Shown here in pieces: positions 40,541-56,200 of a stretch of 64,000 bases of DNA (position 1 is its first letter; every line of letters begins with the position of its first letter). Origin of the DNA: Nematostella vectensis (Eukaryota > Cnidaria > Anthozoa > Actiniaria > Edwardsiidae); NCBI RefSeq assembly GCF_932526225.1, contig NC_064039.1, positions 6,337,001 to 6,401,000 on the forward strand, read 5' to 3'. The translations under genes and the position numbers were made by a program. The notes under the pieces are model-generated. The model was not told the DNA's origin, did no database searches, and saw nothing but the letters and a program-made list of their open reading frames with translations.

Positions 40541-43500
40541 TCAGCTACATTGCATTTAAAGTTAACTCTTTCATCTCCAAATGTGGTCAACTCGTAAAAT
40601 CTTCTCACATGATAATGATGGCTGTTACGAATAGAAGCATAAGATGAGGAATAGATAAGGTAGCCGAACATGTAGCAGCGTAATGAACTGCGAACCTCAA
40701 CCAAGGAATTCCACAAATATAGAACACATATGGGTGTCAGGTGGCGTAAACATGAAACTACTTTTGTTAATCAACTTTTTCAAACATTTTTTCTAGTTGT
40801 CTCGCTTGTCAGTCTCATTTGACTGTTACATGTTTCCTTTATATTATTCTGAGATGAACCAACATTCGTTATTGCAGCAGCAAGGTATAGCTTAAGGAGG
40901 GTGAGAGTGTTAATTTTGGTGGTTGTGTATGTAGCTAGCTCATGAAGATGGGCTATGGTGCGTCGTAACCAAGCACATTCAGGGTAAGGTAGTCAAGTTT
41001 TTAAATAGTGTTACAGTACTGCTGCGGTGTTACACAGTAACATTATTCAGTGTGTCGAAGGTTTTTTTGTGAGAAAGGAGGCAGTGTTTACTGACACGTG
41101 ATATCCGACACCGACTCAAAGACGATGCACTTCGTTTTACCCACGCGTGAAGTGTTCCAGACGCGTGCTAACACCTAATGTAGACGTGCTTCTAACACGC
41201 TGCTGTAGCCTGCTTAAAGACAGTGCAATGCGTTTTTATATCGCAGAGAAAACGCCGAATTTACAAGAGTTCACGCCCTAAGCTAGTTTTCGCACATTTA
41301 AGATGTTGGCCGCGCTTCTGGATCACTTCATTCGTGAGGGATCGTTGTTCATCTCGCGGTGCTAATCCTAGGTCCTTTTGTAATTTTGAAGTACCAGGAC
41401 ATTGTACAGTATATCCTTGTAAATATTGCCGTGCTTTAGGCCAAGATTTGGATTGTTTATATGTTTAAAAAAATGCTTTAAAGCACGTTTTGAGATTAAA
41501 GTAAATGAAAAAGTGTGTTTTAACCTATTGCTTAATTTTTGTATTCTCCATTGATGCTGGGTCACATTTTATTACAAGTTTCATGACGAAAAGGGGAGTT
41601 GAAGGAAGGGGGGTTGGGTAGGTGGTGGTATAACCCATTCTCCCAAAAAAGTGACAATGTACATTTAATGACAATGACATTTAGAAGCTCCCTTATAGAA
41701 TAAAAAGTTGTACCCCTTCTGGGCTCTCTTGTAGGATGTGGTATAACCCATTCTCCCAAAAAAGTGACAATGTACATTTAATGACAATGACATTTAGAAG
41801 CTCCCTTATAGAATTAAAAGTTGTACCCCTTCTGGGCTCTCTTGTAGGATGTGAGGGCATGGTGGTCTTATTGGAAAGGTGTGGTTTTAATGTTGTTATT
41901 ACCTCCTTGGTGTGTAGTGTTTACAGAATCTTCCACCAAGACCGTCAATAAGCCGTGGGGCTCGGCATCCATGCGTTCGCATTTATCGCAGAAGAGGGAT
42001 AGGCCAGACGAGTCGTATAAACAACAATTTAGGCTGCTAACTTGGAATGCCTCATGAGGCACAGATCACGGCACTAATTTTGTCACTAACGAGCAAGGAT
42101 GATGCTTACGCAAATTGTGGAAACGATAATTTGTTGCAAGGTTCGCCAGGAAATATTACCCTTCTCTCAGAAGTCTAGATTGACATTTGAAAATCTTGAA
42201 AACATTGCGCAAAGCCCAACCAAAGAGCAGACGTTTAAGCGAAGACCTTAGTTCATGATTACAAAGATGCATTGCGGCTAACTCGCACCATCATCTCTCC
42301 TTAGTTGGATTATCTAAGCTCGATTTCAAAGTGCTTTGATAAGATATCAGTAAAAGACAGATGGTTATCAAGAAATAAAACTTGTGAAAATCTGGGAGAT
42401 GATAATATATTACATTTTCTTTCTAGGCGATTAATTCCTTGATTACCATTCGTGCATTTAAAGGCATCCTTAAAAAATACTATTTTTTCACAGATTCAGC
42501 ATGGTAAATGATGTTGAAAATAATCTTTATACCGAATACCTATTTCTGTTCTAAGCGCTTTACCAATATTTGAGATAAAGATAACCGGTATAAAAATACG
42601 AAACCTATATCATTCCCTTTGCTTGGCGTCAAACTCAAAAATACTTTCGTATTCGATAACTCATCTCAGTATTCAAGAATACAATATCCGCAAATTGAAA
42701 ATCCACTCACCAGTAATTTTAGCAATCGCTAGGAGAGAAGGGTCGCCCGAGAGGGAGGGTACAGCTTTAGATGGCTGCGAGCGAAAGGGGAGAAAGATAA
42801 CATTTCTCCCCCCCCCCCCCCCCCCCCTATAGACACGGTCCATTTTCTTCTCTGCGCGGAACCATTGTAAAAAGTCCAAAATATGTACGCCATAAGCAAA
42901 TCTTTCGAAAAAAAAAACCATTTTTTTAAATCACCAACAAAGGCATGAAGAATTCCGTTTGCCTAGTTGTAGCCTGCCATGGATAAAAAAGCTGAAATTA
43001 AAAAAAAAAAAAAACAAATGAATGAGAAGATCCGCCAGAAAGTGAGCTAAAAAAGCGCTAGCTAAACTCACCCAGATTCATGAAAGCAAAGACTGTACGA
43101 AAAAAGACTTGTATAAAATAACATATAGCAAATTAGTGATAAATGGAAATTATGAGCAGATTTATCCAATTTTCTATTTAGGATTAGAAGGAGTTTTAAT
43201 TTGTTTTTATAATGTTTATGGTAAACTATTTGAGTTTGAATTGACAACTCGCCACTACACCAGAACAGCTCATTCTGGCTTTCTAGTATGATGATACGGG
43301 TTCGAGTTTCTGGTGCGTGCTATTGTACTGTATTATGAAATTTAAACCATTCGAAACACGCGAATAATTTAAAGGAATGATAGGATTTCCCTGTACTACT
43401 TCCCAAACATCATTATCTATATGGCTAACTGATGTTTTGCCAAACAAAACAAGAGTTTAATTAGGTCTAACGTTCCGTATGATCTCATCTATACCGCATT

Positions 43501-44257
43501 TTCAAACGTTTGACGCCTAGGAAAAAACGCAAAAAAAAAAAACGCAAGGCCTGGTTTACGAGGTCCAATATTTCATTTTCATTTGTTTCTTATGTGCTCT
43601 ACTGGAGAGAGCATTCATAACGGGTAGTGGAATAATAATACACACTTCATGTAAACAAGTCTACTGATAAGTATGAGCTCCTAGAGTTTCATCTCAACAC
43701 CTCAAACATTGCAGCAAGAGCAATCGCAATGATCTTGGATCAAACGCGTCACTTTGGACATCGAAATACGACATGGTTCAAGTACGACTATTGTTTTCTT
43801 TGTTGCGTTCGTCTCAAGTCTGCGGAAAAACGCTAAGGCTGATTTTGAGGGCTTTTGAGCGCTTGTTTTATGTCGCGTGCAAGACCCCTCTAGACAGGTG
43901 GTCTGAGGCTGAGTGTGCCTGCACTGCATTATGGGACTCGTTGCCGGCCGCACTGAGATCAGAGGAACTCATATTGTATCTTGTTCATTTGGGAACCACA
44001 GGTCAAAAATAAGGCCGCAAAAAATCCCCTCGGAACTAGCGTCAAACCCCAAATGGACTTCAACACCTTGTAGGAGGAATTAAGCACCTATGTAGCTCCT
44101 AAAGATGCGATTGTCAACCTCGAAACGAGGATTTTAGCTCGTTGAACGGCTCTGGTTGACATGACGGTATCGCCGTAAAAGCCATGTAAAAACCCGTAGA
44201 AGTTGGACTATTATATCTGGTTCCTTGTGGGCTTCGGTGTTTTAGCGAATCGCCAAG
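40541..44257. other. intergenic region between LRRC56 and liprin-alpha
   Basis: Contains a 113-bp tandem duplication (41628-41853), poly-C at about 42807 and AT-rich DNA. Open frames at 41223-41468, 42623-42832 and 43773-44012 show no family features. The final few hundred bases are presumably liprin-alpha promoter and 5' UTR. No TATA or initiator assignment is justified by eye. Confidence 0.45.
41628..41853. repeat. 113-bp tandem duplication, 2 copies
   Basis: GTATAACCCATTCTCCCAAA through CTCTCTTGTAGGATGTG occurs twice back to back (41628-41740, 41741-41853) with about one difference, so it is recent. Non-coding. Confidence 0.95.
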
Positions 44258-47200
44258 ATGATGTGCGATATTATGCCGACCATATCCGAGGACCCTCCAG
44301 AGATTCAATTCGGACAAAATGAGGAAACGAATTTCGAACAACTAATGGTTAATATGTTGGACGAACGGGACAAACTCATGGAGACATTGCGAGAGACACA
44401 AGACTCTTTGGCTTTGACCCGTTCGAAGTTGAACGATTCCCAAAAAGAAAAAGACAGATTAATGGCTCATTTAGAATCCGTCCTTGCTCAGGTAAAGCTA
44501 AGATTACTGCCTGTGTTATTATTTTTGCCAGTTGAAGTCTAGTTTGAGGGGAATTTATACAAGTGTTGCGCTAAGAGCTATTTGTCATTCATAGACTTAG
44601 CAAATCTAGCACGCCATATTTGCAAAGGTCTTGAAGTTCCTAACGGTGTTTCTGCCCTTGAATTTTTTACTGAAATCTTCAAGAATCCATTCCTCTGGTC
44701 ATAGGTAATTTGGGGCTATTTTTGGGTAATATTATGCCAACAGATGTACGTGAACTGTATTTATTATGCGACGCGTGTTCGAATGAGATTCCGGAGTTGT
44801 GGATATTTTAAAGCATGTGAGGGCTATACGTCCACATTCCAACGAAGTCTTCGCGAGCTATATCTATGTTATGCACTTTAAATCGTCAGATTAAATTACT
44901 TATTATGGGAAATATAGCATAAGAATTTTGCATATCCCCATAATTTCTTTACCAAACCGTAGGAAATATTTGCAATTGCGTTTATATCATGTCCGTGTGA
45001 TTTCATTCAAACTACTTCCTAAATATCGCTGTTTGGAACTTCTTAGTATAACTGCGTTCCTAGTTCTAATCTGTGATTCTTTAATTTTCAGGGGGACGAA
45101 CAGTTGATAGAAAGGCTTTCCGGCTTGGATGGAATGAATACGGACTCTAGTGGTAACATGAAAACAGATAAAGGCAAAAACCGAGTACGAGTTTTAGCCG
45201 AGGTGAGAAATGTGGGGGCGCGTTTGCGCGAGGTTCCATCCCGAATGTTTCGCGCGCAGAGACATTTTTCCACTTTCTGGATAAACCATGAATCTATCAG
45301 TATTTTAGAGCGATTTCTAGTGATCACATTCCTCCAGTCAGAGCATGCAGCTGCTGTTACGATATTAAAATTTTAAATCCTAACTCCTCCCGACCTATTT
45401 GGCGAACCAGTGTTTATAAACAATATAGAGAATTTGGCGACCTTTAAAACTGAATTAACACACATAATTTACTCTGTCGGTCTCGAGATATTAGTTAGAG
45501 CATTTTGACCGAGATACGGCGGTAAAGTTATAATCTATGAACCCTGCGATCATAGATGACCGGCTATTCATCGGAATTTGAGAGTATTATCTGCGCGAGT
45601 GTCATATGTTACGCCGGATCCGCTATCTCCCGAACAGTCGCATTCCAAATCTTTTTGAAGTCTAATGCACAATACACTATACAAATTTTCAATGTGTACT
45701 ACCTAGAAAAATAAAACGCAACGCGTGAGGGCTATTAGGCTTCTTCCAGTGCTATTTGACATGTCGTGATTTGGCTGTATAAATAATATCGGTACTTCCA
45801 AATGATTCATTCTTAACGAGATGTTCTATCAGTCATGCACGGCTAAATAATATTGCTCTGCATCGTTCCAATTATAAATACCATTTTTGGCTCTTAAATT
45901 TATGGTTTTGCAATTTCTTATCAGCATTTGCTACTCCTATGGGTTGTCTTGTGTTTTCGGCCATTATAAAATCTCAGTGCTGGAATTGCAAATCGCTTAA
46001 CTCAATTTCCGTACTAATCAACGGTGGTTTACGTATGTTCCTGTGCTTGTAAACTTGTTAGTTTTTACTCGAAACATTTATCTTACAAGGATAATGTACT
46101 CTTGTTCCTGTCAAGGTAATAGCTTTTCGATTGGACGACTTCTTTGGAATGTTTACTTTATTTGTGTAACAAAGGCCTTGGATTGCCTGATGTTAGTTAA
46201 CAACTACAGTACTACTTGTAGTAATTGCCAGGTATTCTTGTAGTTGTACATTGTAACAGGTTACTTTAATATGTAAAATGCTGAATTATAAACAGAGGTA
46301 GCCAGACCAATTATCATTCGTATTTGTATATCATGAAATGTTATATACTTGTTCGCAGCTAATGTTACGCTTAATTACATGTTGTCCATATGCATCATCC
46401 AATTCTTTCAATGCACAGATGATTTATGTATTTTTTAACACAGGGAAATTTAATAAAACCCTGACAAATTTGTGGTTACCAATAAGGCACCATAGCAAAG
46501 AGATTCTTTTTTTCAGCCTCTCATATTCTATGTTGTCACTGTTCTGATAAAGCTTTTAATATTTTATGTTTATTTTACATTGTCTGATATTTTTACACCT
46601 TTATTTAACCTAAACCTAATTTTTTTATTGGAAGACAGCTATAATACCATTGGATTCTAGCACATACAGCTCCAGAAACCACTAAATACAGTACTTTGAA
46701 GCACCTAGGGATTCCAAATGTGTTATACTCATCATTTAGTGTTCATAAAATGCTTGCATAATGATATTCGATTGTAATTAACACTCTATATCCTTTGATG
46801 ATCGGTGGAGTGTGTACAACACTTATCAATTGTAAACAATTCAGCCCAAATGAAGGCTATCCTGTTAGCTAACAGTGACTTCTATTCAATGCCTAAAATA
46901 CTTTAGTTTGCACAGCATTCAAGTGCATCAATCACTTATTCATGGTTCACCTTTAAGTCTGCTAGGCACTGTTTAGATTTATTTTGCATTCCTTTGGGAA
47001 TAGTGTTTTTTTAGTAAATTTTTGTCCAGTGGAATAGTTGACATCTCCCCCAATGAATGATAGCTGATAGTGCTTTCTCATCTTGTATTATCATTATTTA
47101 TTTTTGCCCCCCCCCCCTTCCCTTCTTATAGTCAGATCCAATGTGTTTTTATCCTGCCAAACAAAATTCTCATGAAGTGTTATATTGTCATGATTTTCAC

Positions 47201-50200
47201 CGGATAAACCTGCTAAGCTTAAAGCTCTTATTACCTGCTAACCTCCTCTGTGAGAGATTTGCAAAAGCAATCGCAAATTTCCGACTACTTGGAATTTATA
47301 TCTGTCTCTTACCTCATTCTCTTGTCTCAGATTGTTTGGTTGATCTGAGTACAGTATTATAATTGCCCATATTTATTTCTAGTTATCTACAGACATAACA
47401 GTCTGCTTTTGCAGACTAAGGTTATTATAATATCTCACAGAAAAAAGAGGCTATAGAGATCTATATGCTACTATTTTCAATTACATATCAAGAAGGCTTT
47501 GATAGCTTGTAACTGATTCAAAAGACATTTTACTTGTTATAATCATAAAACTGCTGACTCTGGATATTAAGACTAATGTTTTAATAGACACATTTAGACA
47601 ACTTGTTTTCCAGAATTACCCTAAAGGTTCATTTTCCACATTTTTTTCCAAGTCCAATTGAAACTAATGCTGTCTCTCTAAGAATTTCACAGGTGGTTGC
47701 AAGGTAGTTTTTTCAGGAAATGAAATGCAAATGAAAAAAAAAAAACCCAAAGATTTTAAAAGTTATCTTTGACATGTAGCCATACAATTTTGGTTAATTA
47801 AGATAAAACCTTATCAGTAGACTCGTTTCTCCAAAAGATGTGTTAAAAACAAAGATGTATGTTTAATTTGGCAGTTTTAGTTTAGCAATGAGATTAGAAG
47901 ATGTTTTAATAATTTTGATTATTATTTTTCTTTAATAAAGCTAAAAAAGTGTCCAAACCACAGTAATGTGACCAAGGAGGAAATTGTTTTCATCTCATTA
48001 ATATTGAATTACCTTATATTTTTATTGCTCAGAGAGCAAAAATAGTATTAAAGCTAAAATAATTATAGAAATTAGTCTTCAGTAATATGTTATTTCCTAG
48101 CTAATGTTATATCATCGGCCTTCAAATAATAACTTTGGCCCAAATAACAAATACAATATATAGAACTAATAAAAGGCTCTGTGAGCCAACTCAGGAATGT
48201 AAATTTATTTTTCTAGTTATTTTTGTGTGTGCATAAAAGATATACAGGATACTGAACAAAGCATGAACACATCCAAGATGCTGAGAGTACATAGAAATGT
48301 CCTTATACCTTTTATAATTAATAAAAGTATAATAAAAGTATAGTTAAGTATAATTAATTAATTATTATTATTATAAACAATTAAAAAAAAAAACAGAAAA
48401 AAATAGCGCTATTAGTGGAAATCGAACCCAGGTTGCTCCCGTCGGGACAAGTGTCCTCACCGCTGGCCTTTGCCGAGTAACTAAAATTAGTTTTAATACT
48501 ATTGGTATTGTACCGTTTGAAAAGTTTTTGCTAGCATGTCAAATTATAGCATATTTTTTCCGGAAACAAAATAAAATACCCACAATAATTGCTCATGCCA
48601 CTGTCATACAATGGGTTTTATGCATGTTAGCATTCTAGAAAGGCGCATAATCGTTATTCAATGAATAAGGAAAAACAAGCCCATGTGTTTGTGCAAGTTT
48701 TGTTTGATATTTAGTTTAGCTGATTGGGAAGAATTGTGAAAAATTAATTTGTGTAAATCCATCCTCTTCTATTTTGTCCTTCTAACAAAGGCTTTTTTAT
48801 TACCCTGCAAACAACCCTGCAACAGAGGCTTTTCTCTTTTTTTCTCGGACTTAAAAGTCACAGTTTTGGCTAATTGCTTTTTGGGCACAAATTCAAACAA
48901 ACAACACGAAAACCAAGAGACGCGAATCGGCAAGTACTAAAACAAATAGAATTAAATGCTTTGCTAGAATTTCACTTGTTTTGTTTGCAAACTAACAGCT
49001 TGAATTGGAATGAACCGTAGAAGGCACATCTGCATGCTCAACCTACATGGAAGACTTTTCTGAAGAAACACGCTTATATATACTTTACGGTCATACTAAA
49101 GAATGATCGTAATGGTCACAGGGCGATGACATAGCCCTTTTATAGTACTAGGCTTTACCCGCAAGTTGAACACTGGAAGTATATACAGTATATATAATCT
49201 AAGGATTGCTTGTCTAAAGCAAAGAAAGACCACAAACAGTTTATGGATGATCGATCTGACCATCCACCCATTCGACAATCGAGTGACACAGAAGTCTCTC
49301 CAAAAACTCATATGCTTTGCAATCATTCACAAGTTAAAAATGAAAATACAGTGAAATGTGTCAAACATACTCGGTGCTCACGGTGTTCAGTATCCTGTTG
49401 GAGGTTCTAAGAAATTTAACATCTTATATGACAGATCGACATCAAGTACTGTATTTCCCCCAAAAATAGAATGGTTTTGATCAAAATGTTTATCTAATGA
49501 GCAAGTACCCTGACAGCACACATTAAATAAAGTCAAATGACCTGGCTAAACGGACCTAATTTCCTGTGCTATATTTGTAGAACAAAGCAAGTGTTAATTG
49601 CCTGTTAAATAAAAATCAACCCTTTGAATATCATTCAATGCATTCAGCACGGTTTGATTTGTGCGTATAACAAACAGACCCAACATGACCATATACTAAA
49701 ATCCATTGCATATGTGCTATGTCTTTTTATCCGCCCTGATAGTCACTTTTATCCATCTCAATCTCCTTTCCCCCTCCTACAACCTTTCTGATTCATGAAG
49801 TCCTTGGATCTGCCACTGTATCCTTTTTGTATTCTTCCTATATCCAGAAATGTTAACTCACTCCTTGCATTTTTTCTCCTTTTTGTAGGACTTTGCCTCT
49901 ATGTTAAAAGAACTCCACCAAGCCCGTGAACAGCTACTAGAAAAAGACGAAGAGATTATTGAGTTGAAAGCTGAGAGGTGCAACACAAGGGTAAGTTGTA
50001 TGCATAACAAATAAGAGTCACCTGCTACATAATCAACCTGTGTCCTTGACCCAATGGTATATCTATTCAAGGTGATTGTAATAATTTTGCAAGATAAAGA
50101 ATTAAGCTCACATATTCCTTACATGAAATATGCTTACCCTTTTTTTAAAGTGTTCTAGTATGCTTACCATTTTTATGCCTTCAAATGAATAAGAAACTGT

Positions 50201-53200
50201 TTGACTCCAGCCCCTTTGGCTGGATTTTATTTTAATACCCCATCTGTTACAATACAGTAGTGATTTGAAAACTCAAGCAGGACATCCCATCAAGTAATTT
50301 TATACTCTAAAATTAATAAATAATTCCTGGAGTGTAACAAATCCCCCTTCCTGGGGTATCATGAGAGCTGGTACTTGACAGTTCAAGTAGTGAACAGGAA
50401 GTGGTTTGGATGACCTTGGCTCTCAATACCTTACCCCACATAATCAGATTCTGCTGGAGCAATTATCGAATTTGACTTTGCCAATTTTTTGTTCTTAATA
50501 AGACTTTTTCAGGGCAGAAAATTGGGCAGAGTCGAATTCCAGTTTTTTTGTGTATTCATTCTTCTGGTTCACGAGCACGACTATTTGAGCTTTTTATACT
50601 TATATACATTCTTATGTATACCTCACCTGTTTTTGCTAATAGTATACTGGAAACTAAAGTCTCTGTTCATCAGAAACAGGAGAAATTTACAATGGACTGT
50701 TAAGCTAAAATGTATAAAGTATGATTTGAACTTGTGCAGGAAGCTCATTGATTCTGAATGCTTTTGGTTGAGGTAGAGAGTTTATTAAAGGTAATCTATA
50801 CCTAATATTAATCAGTTAAAACCCAGCCTTAACTAAAGAGAGAGTTGTTGAATAAAATTATCCAGTAAATTGTTGCAATATCATAAACTATGTTTTACCC
50901 AAAACGTGATAAAGGCTAGACTTGCATGGCAAAGGTCGTCTTGAGATAGCAAAATAATCAACCTAGTTCCAGTCTAGTGGGTTTCTTATTGAAAAGTTTT
51001 AGTTTCCATAAGCCTTACATAAATAAGTAGAGAACAGTACATTACCAGATTCCTGAAATTAAAAAAAAAAAAAATAGACAAAAAAAATCCATTCGATTTC
51101 AATAATGTCAATTGTAGTTTATTTTATCTTATTGTCAATTAACTATCTGTATCTCTCTTCTATTGTCAATTAACTATCTGTATCTCTCTTCTTAATCACA
51201 AGAGAAATCTTTCAGCAAAGCTGTCATCAATCCCTCTATAATCTGAGAATCCCACCACAGTTCATTGCTCAAGTCAAAGAGATTTGAGACCCTTTCATGT
51301 AACATCTTGCATTCGGCCCTATGTAAAGGTCGATAACTTATCATGAGCTTTCATACCCTGGAAACCAGAGGCTCTGCTTTCTGCTTTTTTACTTAGAGGG
51401 AGTGGGAAAAACAAACTTTCCGCCTCTAGACCCCAGGCTGGGTTAAATATTTGATATTCTGAAATTTATATTCATTTGTTTGTCTGTTTGTTTGCAATTA
51501 CTTCATGGCTGATAACTAGAAAGACTTTATTTAAAGAGGAAGCACTTAATAGCCAATTGGCTAATAACCTTGTGGCCAACTGAAGTTGTAAACCATTTCA
51601 AAATTGCACTGCTCACAGATATATGCTTTTCCAAATGCTATTACAATTCTGGTGATAACTGATTTATTAAATGTTTTATGATCCCGTTTCAGCTTCTGCT
51701 GGAGCACCTGGAGTGTCTAGTGGCTCGCCATGAGCGCTCCCTCAGAATGACCGTCGTCAAGCGACAAGCTGCTGTGGCTGGTGGTGTCTCATCTGAAGTG
51801 GAGGTTCTGAAGGCTCTCAAGTCACTATTCGAGCACCATAAAGCACTGGACGAAAAGGTAAAACTCCATCTTCCTTCTCATTGATTCCATCAGGGTACTA
51901 ATCAAGCAAGTTAAAATATTGCCAAACATGCTGAAGCTATCTCCTATGTACTGTAGCTATTTACAGCTATTTAGCAATCTTACAGAAGTTTTTGAAGGTG
52001 TTTTACTAGAGATTCCTAGAGATTTACCAGAGATTTTAATAGAGCTTCCATGACTGCAAACTACATGCAATACCTATGACGGCCCCCTCCCCCTGGCACA
52101 AAGGTGGAATCTTCTCTTCTCAGGGCTGTTCCCCTATTTCTTTTAGTACTGCATCATGTTTTTTTTTCTGTGATTTTTTATCCTAGAATTTTTCACCTTG
52201 ATCCCCCATGTAAAAGAAGAAAAAAAAGCTTTCCCAGTAATCCAATCCCCTCCCCCCCCCTACCCAAACCACTGATCCATCCTAAGTCTGCGTATTCTAA
52301 ACTGTTCTAAATTTTGCCTCTTGATAATAATTGCCTTTACTGCACAAGGTATAGGCACCTTCGGTAAAATACACTAGGGATTAGCCTTCATAAACTAGGG
52401 ATTAGCCTTCATAAACTAGGGATTAGCCTTCATACACTAGGGATTAGCCTTCATATACTAGGGATTAGCCTTCATACACTAGGGATTAGCCTTCATACAC
52501 TAGGGATTTGCCTTCATACACTAGGGATTTGCCTTCATAAACTAGGGATTTGCCTTCATACACTAGGGATTTGCCTTCATACACTAGGGATTTGCCTTCA
52601 TACATTAGGGATTAGCCTTCATACACTAGGGATTTGCCTTCATACACTAGGGATTAGCCTTCATATACTAGGGATTAGCCTTCACACACTAGGGATTAGC
52701 CTTCATACACTAGGGATTTGCCTTCATACACTAGGGATTTGCCTTCATACACTAGGGATTTGCCTTCATACACTAGGGATTTGCCTTCATAAACTAGGGA
52801 TTTGCCTTCATAAACTAGGGATTTCCCTTCATACACTAGGGATTAGCCTTCATACACTAGGGATTTGCCTTCATACACTAGGGATTTGCCTTCATAAACT
52901 AGGGATTTGCCTTCATAAACTAGGGATTTGCCTTCATACACTAGGGATTTGCCTTCATACACTAGGGATTAGCCTTCATACACTAGGGATTTGCCTTCAT
53001 ACACTAGGGATTTGCCTTCATACACTAGGGATTTGCCTTCATAAACTAGGGATTTGCCTTCATACACTAGGGATTAGCCTTCATACACTAGGGATTTGCC
53101 TTCATACACTAGAGATTTGCCTTCATACACTAGGGATTTGCCTTCATACACTAGAGATTAGCCTTCATACACTAGAGATTAGCCTTCATACACTAGGATT

Positions 53201-56200
53201 AGCCTTCATACACTCGGGATTAGCCTTCATACACTAGGATTAGCCTTCATACACTCGGGATTAGCCTTCATACACTAGGGATTTGCCTTCGTACACTAGG
53301 GATTTGCCTTCGTACACTAGGGATTTGCCTTCATACACTAGGGATTTGCCTTCATACACTAGGGATTTGCCTTCATACACTAGGGATTTGCCTTCATACA
53401 CTAGGGATTTGCCTTCATACACTAGGGATTTGCCTTCATACACTAGGGATTAGCCTTCATACACTAGGGATTTGCCTTCATACACTAGGGATTTGCCTTC
53501 ATACACTAGGGATTTGCCTTCATACACTAGGGATTTGCCTTAATAAACTAGGGATTAGCCTTCATAAGCTCAAAGACAGAGCTAAAAAAATGGCATGAAA
53601 TTTTCCAATTCTCAATATATAAGCTCAAGATTCCGCATACAAGGAGTTCCTCTGACCAAAAGCTTAATTTCAATCTTTTAAGAAATTTAGATAATAGCGA
53701 GCAAAGTTGGCTTAATTTCTTATCAGCGCCCAACTTCTCCCTAAAAACGAGGAGAATTCATACCTTGACCATTTGAAAATTGCACTTCAAGCCATATATC
53801 TTGAAGACGAATCCATTAGAAAAGAACACGTTTTGATATGTTGATTTACATAACATAAGGAACCTCTATGCAAAAATTCAAGCTTACCGAAGTTAACCAG
53901 GCCATATTTTGGGAAAACTTGACATTTTTTTGCTCTGTCAAGCTCAAACCATACCCCGACTCGCTGTCTGCCCGCACGTACATCAAGACTATCCCGGCCC
54001 GGTTTTTTTAAACGTAAAAACTGCTTGAAAAGCGACTGCTATACCGAGTCCGCCTAATCGAAAGTCACGGGTAAATGGTGCGGATGCGGTGCATTTATGG
54101 CCTATGTTCCACAGGTGCGGGAGAGGTTAAGGCAAGCTGTCGAAAGAGGGAACTCTTTAGAAGGCGACCTAGACGAAGCACGTGATAAGGTGGGTTTTCT
54201 GGATGTATTTGGACCGTACTCGCATTTGGGGCCATAACCCCGCCCATATTAAGGGGCAGTCCTTCACATCACAATCTTGTACATTCTTGCTTAGAAGGGC
54301 GTTAATCGCTGCACTTCTAGGAGCAGGGTAATTGTTGACAGAGCTCCTACCAATGCTGGTGAGCCTGGAAAATGCCATTCACTTTTTTCCAGTACGGGAA
54401 AGTGAGGAAATCTAAGAATGTTTCACGCCAGGGAAAACTCATGTAGTTCGATTACACCTATTTTTCCCAAACAAAATTCACAGTAAAACAATTCTCGAGA
54501 ATTCCGAAGAATTGGCAATGATAAAAAGACAAAAGAATAGTAAGTAAATTTTGTTTCAATGTGGAATCCTTATGCCAGCCTAATTTCTGTATATCTCGAC
54601 GTCAGATTAAACAGCTGGAACAAGAAAATGAAGACATCAGGTTACGAAACCTACGGAGAGGGAGACAAGAAGATGGCTCTCCGAGCCAAGAGGTCAGCTT
54701 ACCCAACGGGGATGGAAGCCAGGGTGCAACCGTAAGTAACACCACCATTAGATCACCACCAGTACAGCTGATTTTGATAAGGTTATCCACCTAAAAAGCA
54801 TTTCCAATGTCACGTTAAACATCATATAATCAATTTCGAGAAATAAATTGCTGCATAGAAATTGCCGCTCTTTGCCAGTAAACCACACAGTAAAAGTCTG
54901 TAAATCCTGAACGCGCGGAAAGCGAATATATAGTATTTAAATAATATAACATTACTAGTATTTCTTTTTATTGTGCTATTTTATTGACTTGAAGTCTTTG
55001 TCTTTATCTAGATGTCCAATGGTCCCGTCATGGCGTGTATAGAAGAACACGAAGAACAGCTAGAAGAGATGCAGTTCTTATTAGATAAGAAATCCAAAGA
55101 ATTAGAAAGAGTAAGTGACAAGTAAAACGTTCGCATTTCTTGATTTTTTTCTGCTATTTTGAGATTACCCCGCTTGAGGTTAAATAGCCCTCGTCCACCA
55201 CACCTTATTAGTTAGTTGTTTTTATTCTAAATTGGAAGACGAATTGTTTGAAGACACTTCGATATTGCCATCAATGTTCTTTACGCCATTTATTAATTCC
55301 GATCGCAAATATCTCAATAACTTTCCCAAGTCAGCAGATGGAAATGGATGCTTTCGCACTCTTGGTATTTTGCTAGGATGACAAAATGACGGCTAAAGAG
55401 ACCTTCCATTCCAAACTCGCACCCCAAATCAGTCATATGCAGAAACTCCAACTACTTCTGTCGCGATCTCACTAAAATACTACTGCATTTCGATCACAAA
55501 CGGCGATATTTGACTCCTATTAAATTCATTTATTTTGCAGATTACAAAAGAATCCAAGGATTTGAAGGAAAAAGTGACATCTCTAGAAGAGGAATTACGA
55601 CTCTCAAACAAGCAGTCCGAGCGACTGACAAGTCAAGTCCAGAGACTGGAACGAGATCTGGACGAGGTGAGCTTGTCACCACGGTTTCCGAGAATACTAA
55701 TTTACATTTTAAAACAAGAACACCAATAATATGGTTAAGATTTGTTTGTTAGACATGCTCTTGACTTTACCTCATGATAATACTTTAGAGCTTCTACGCT
55801 ATTGTTAAAAAGTAAAGCTATTGTTAAAAAATAAAAGAAACTCCTGTAATTATACTATATACAACTAAATAATTTATGTGATTACTTGTGTCCCCAGGCG
55901 GCGGCGCAAAAATCCGACATGGAAGATCGCATCGCGACACTAGAAAAACGCTACGTTCGGATGCAACATGAAGTGACGGGATTAAACGACGACAACGAAC
56001 GACTGGAAACCGAGCTTGCCACAAAAGAGACCGAGCTCATTCAGGTATTGTATATAACGAAATAGACTTTGGTGTGCTACTGTATGGGACGTCAAGTGAC
56101 TTGCAAACAACCCCAAACTTGTTGAAAATTAACATAGGCATTGTTAGGTTGGGCAGTGATGCTGTGTTGACTTAAAAAAATGTTGTGGACTGTTTGCAAA

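Noticed and set aside
53261-53443. Minus-strand frame of VYEGKSL repeats
   Set aside because: Translation of the 21-bp minisatellite in a liprin intron. No start context or flanking coding sequence.
52372-53567. Possible CRISPR-like array
   Set aside because: Units are contiguous with no unique spacers, and the DNA is clearly eukaryotic.
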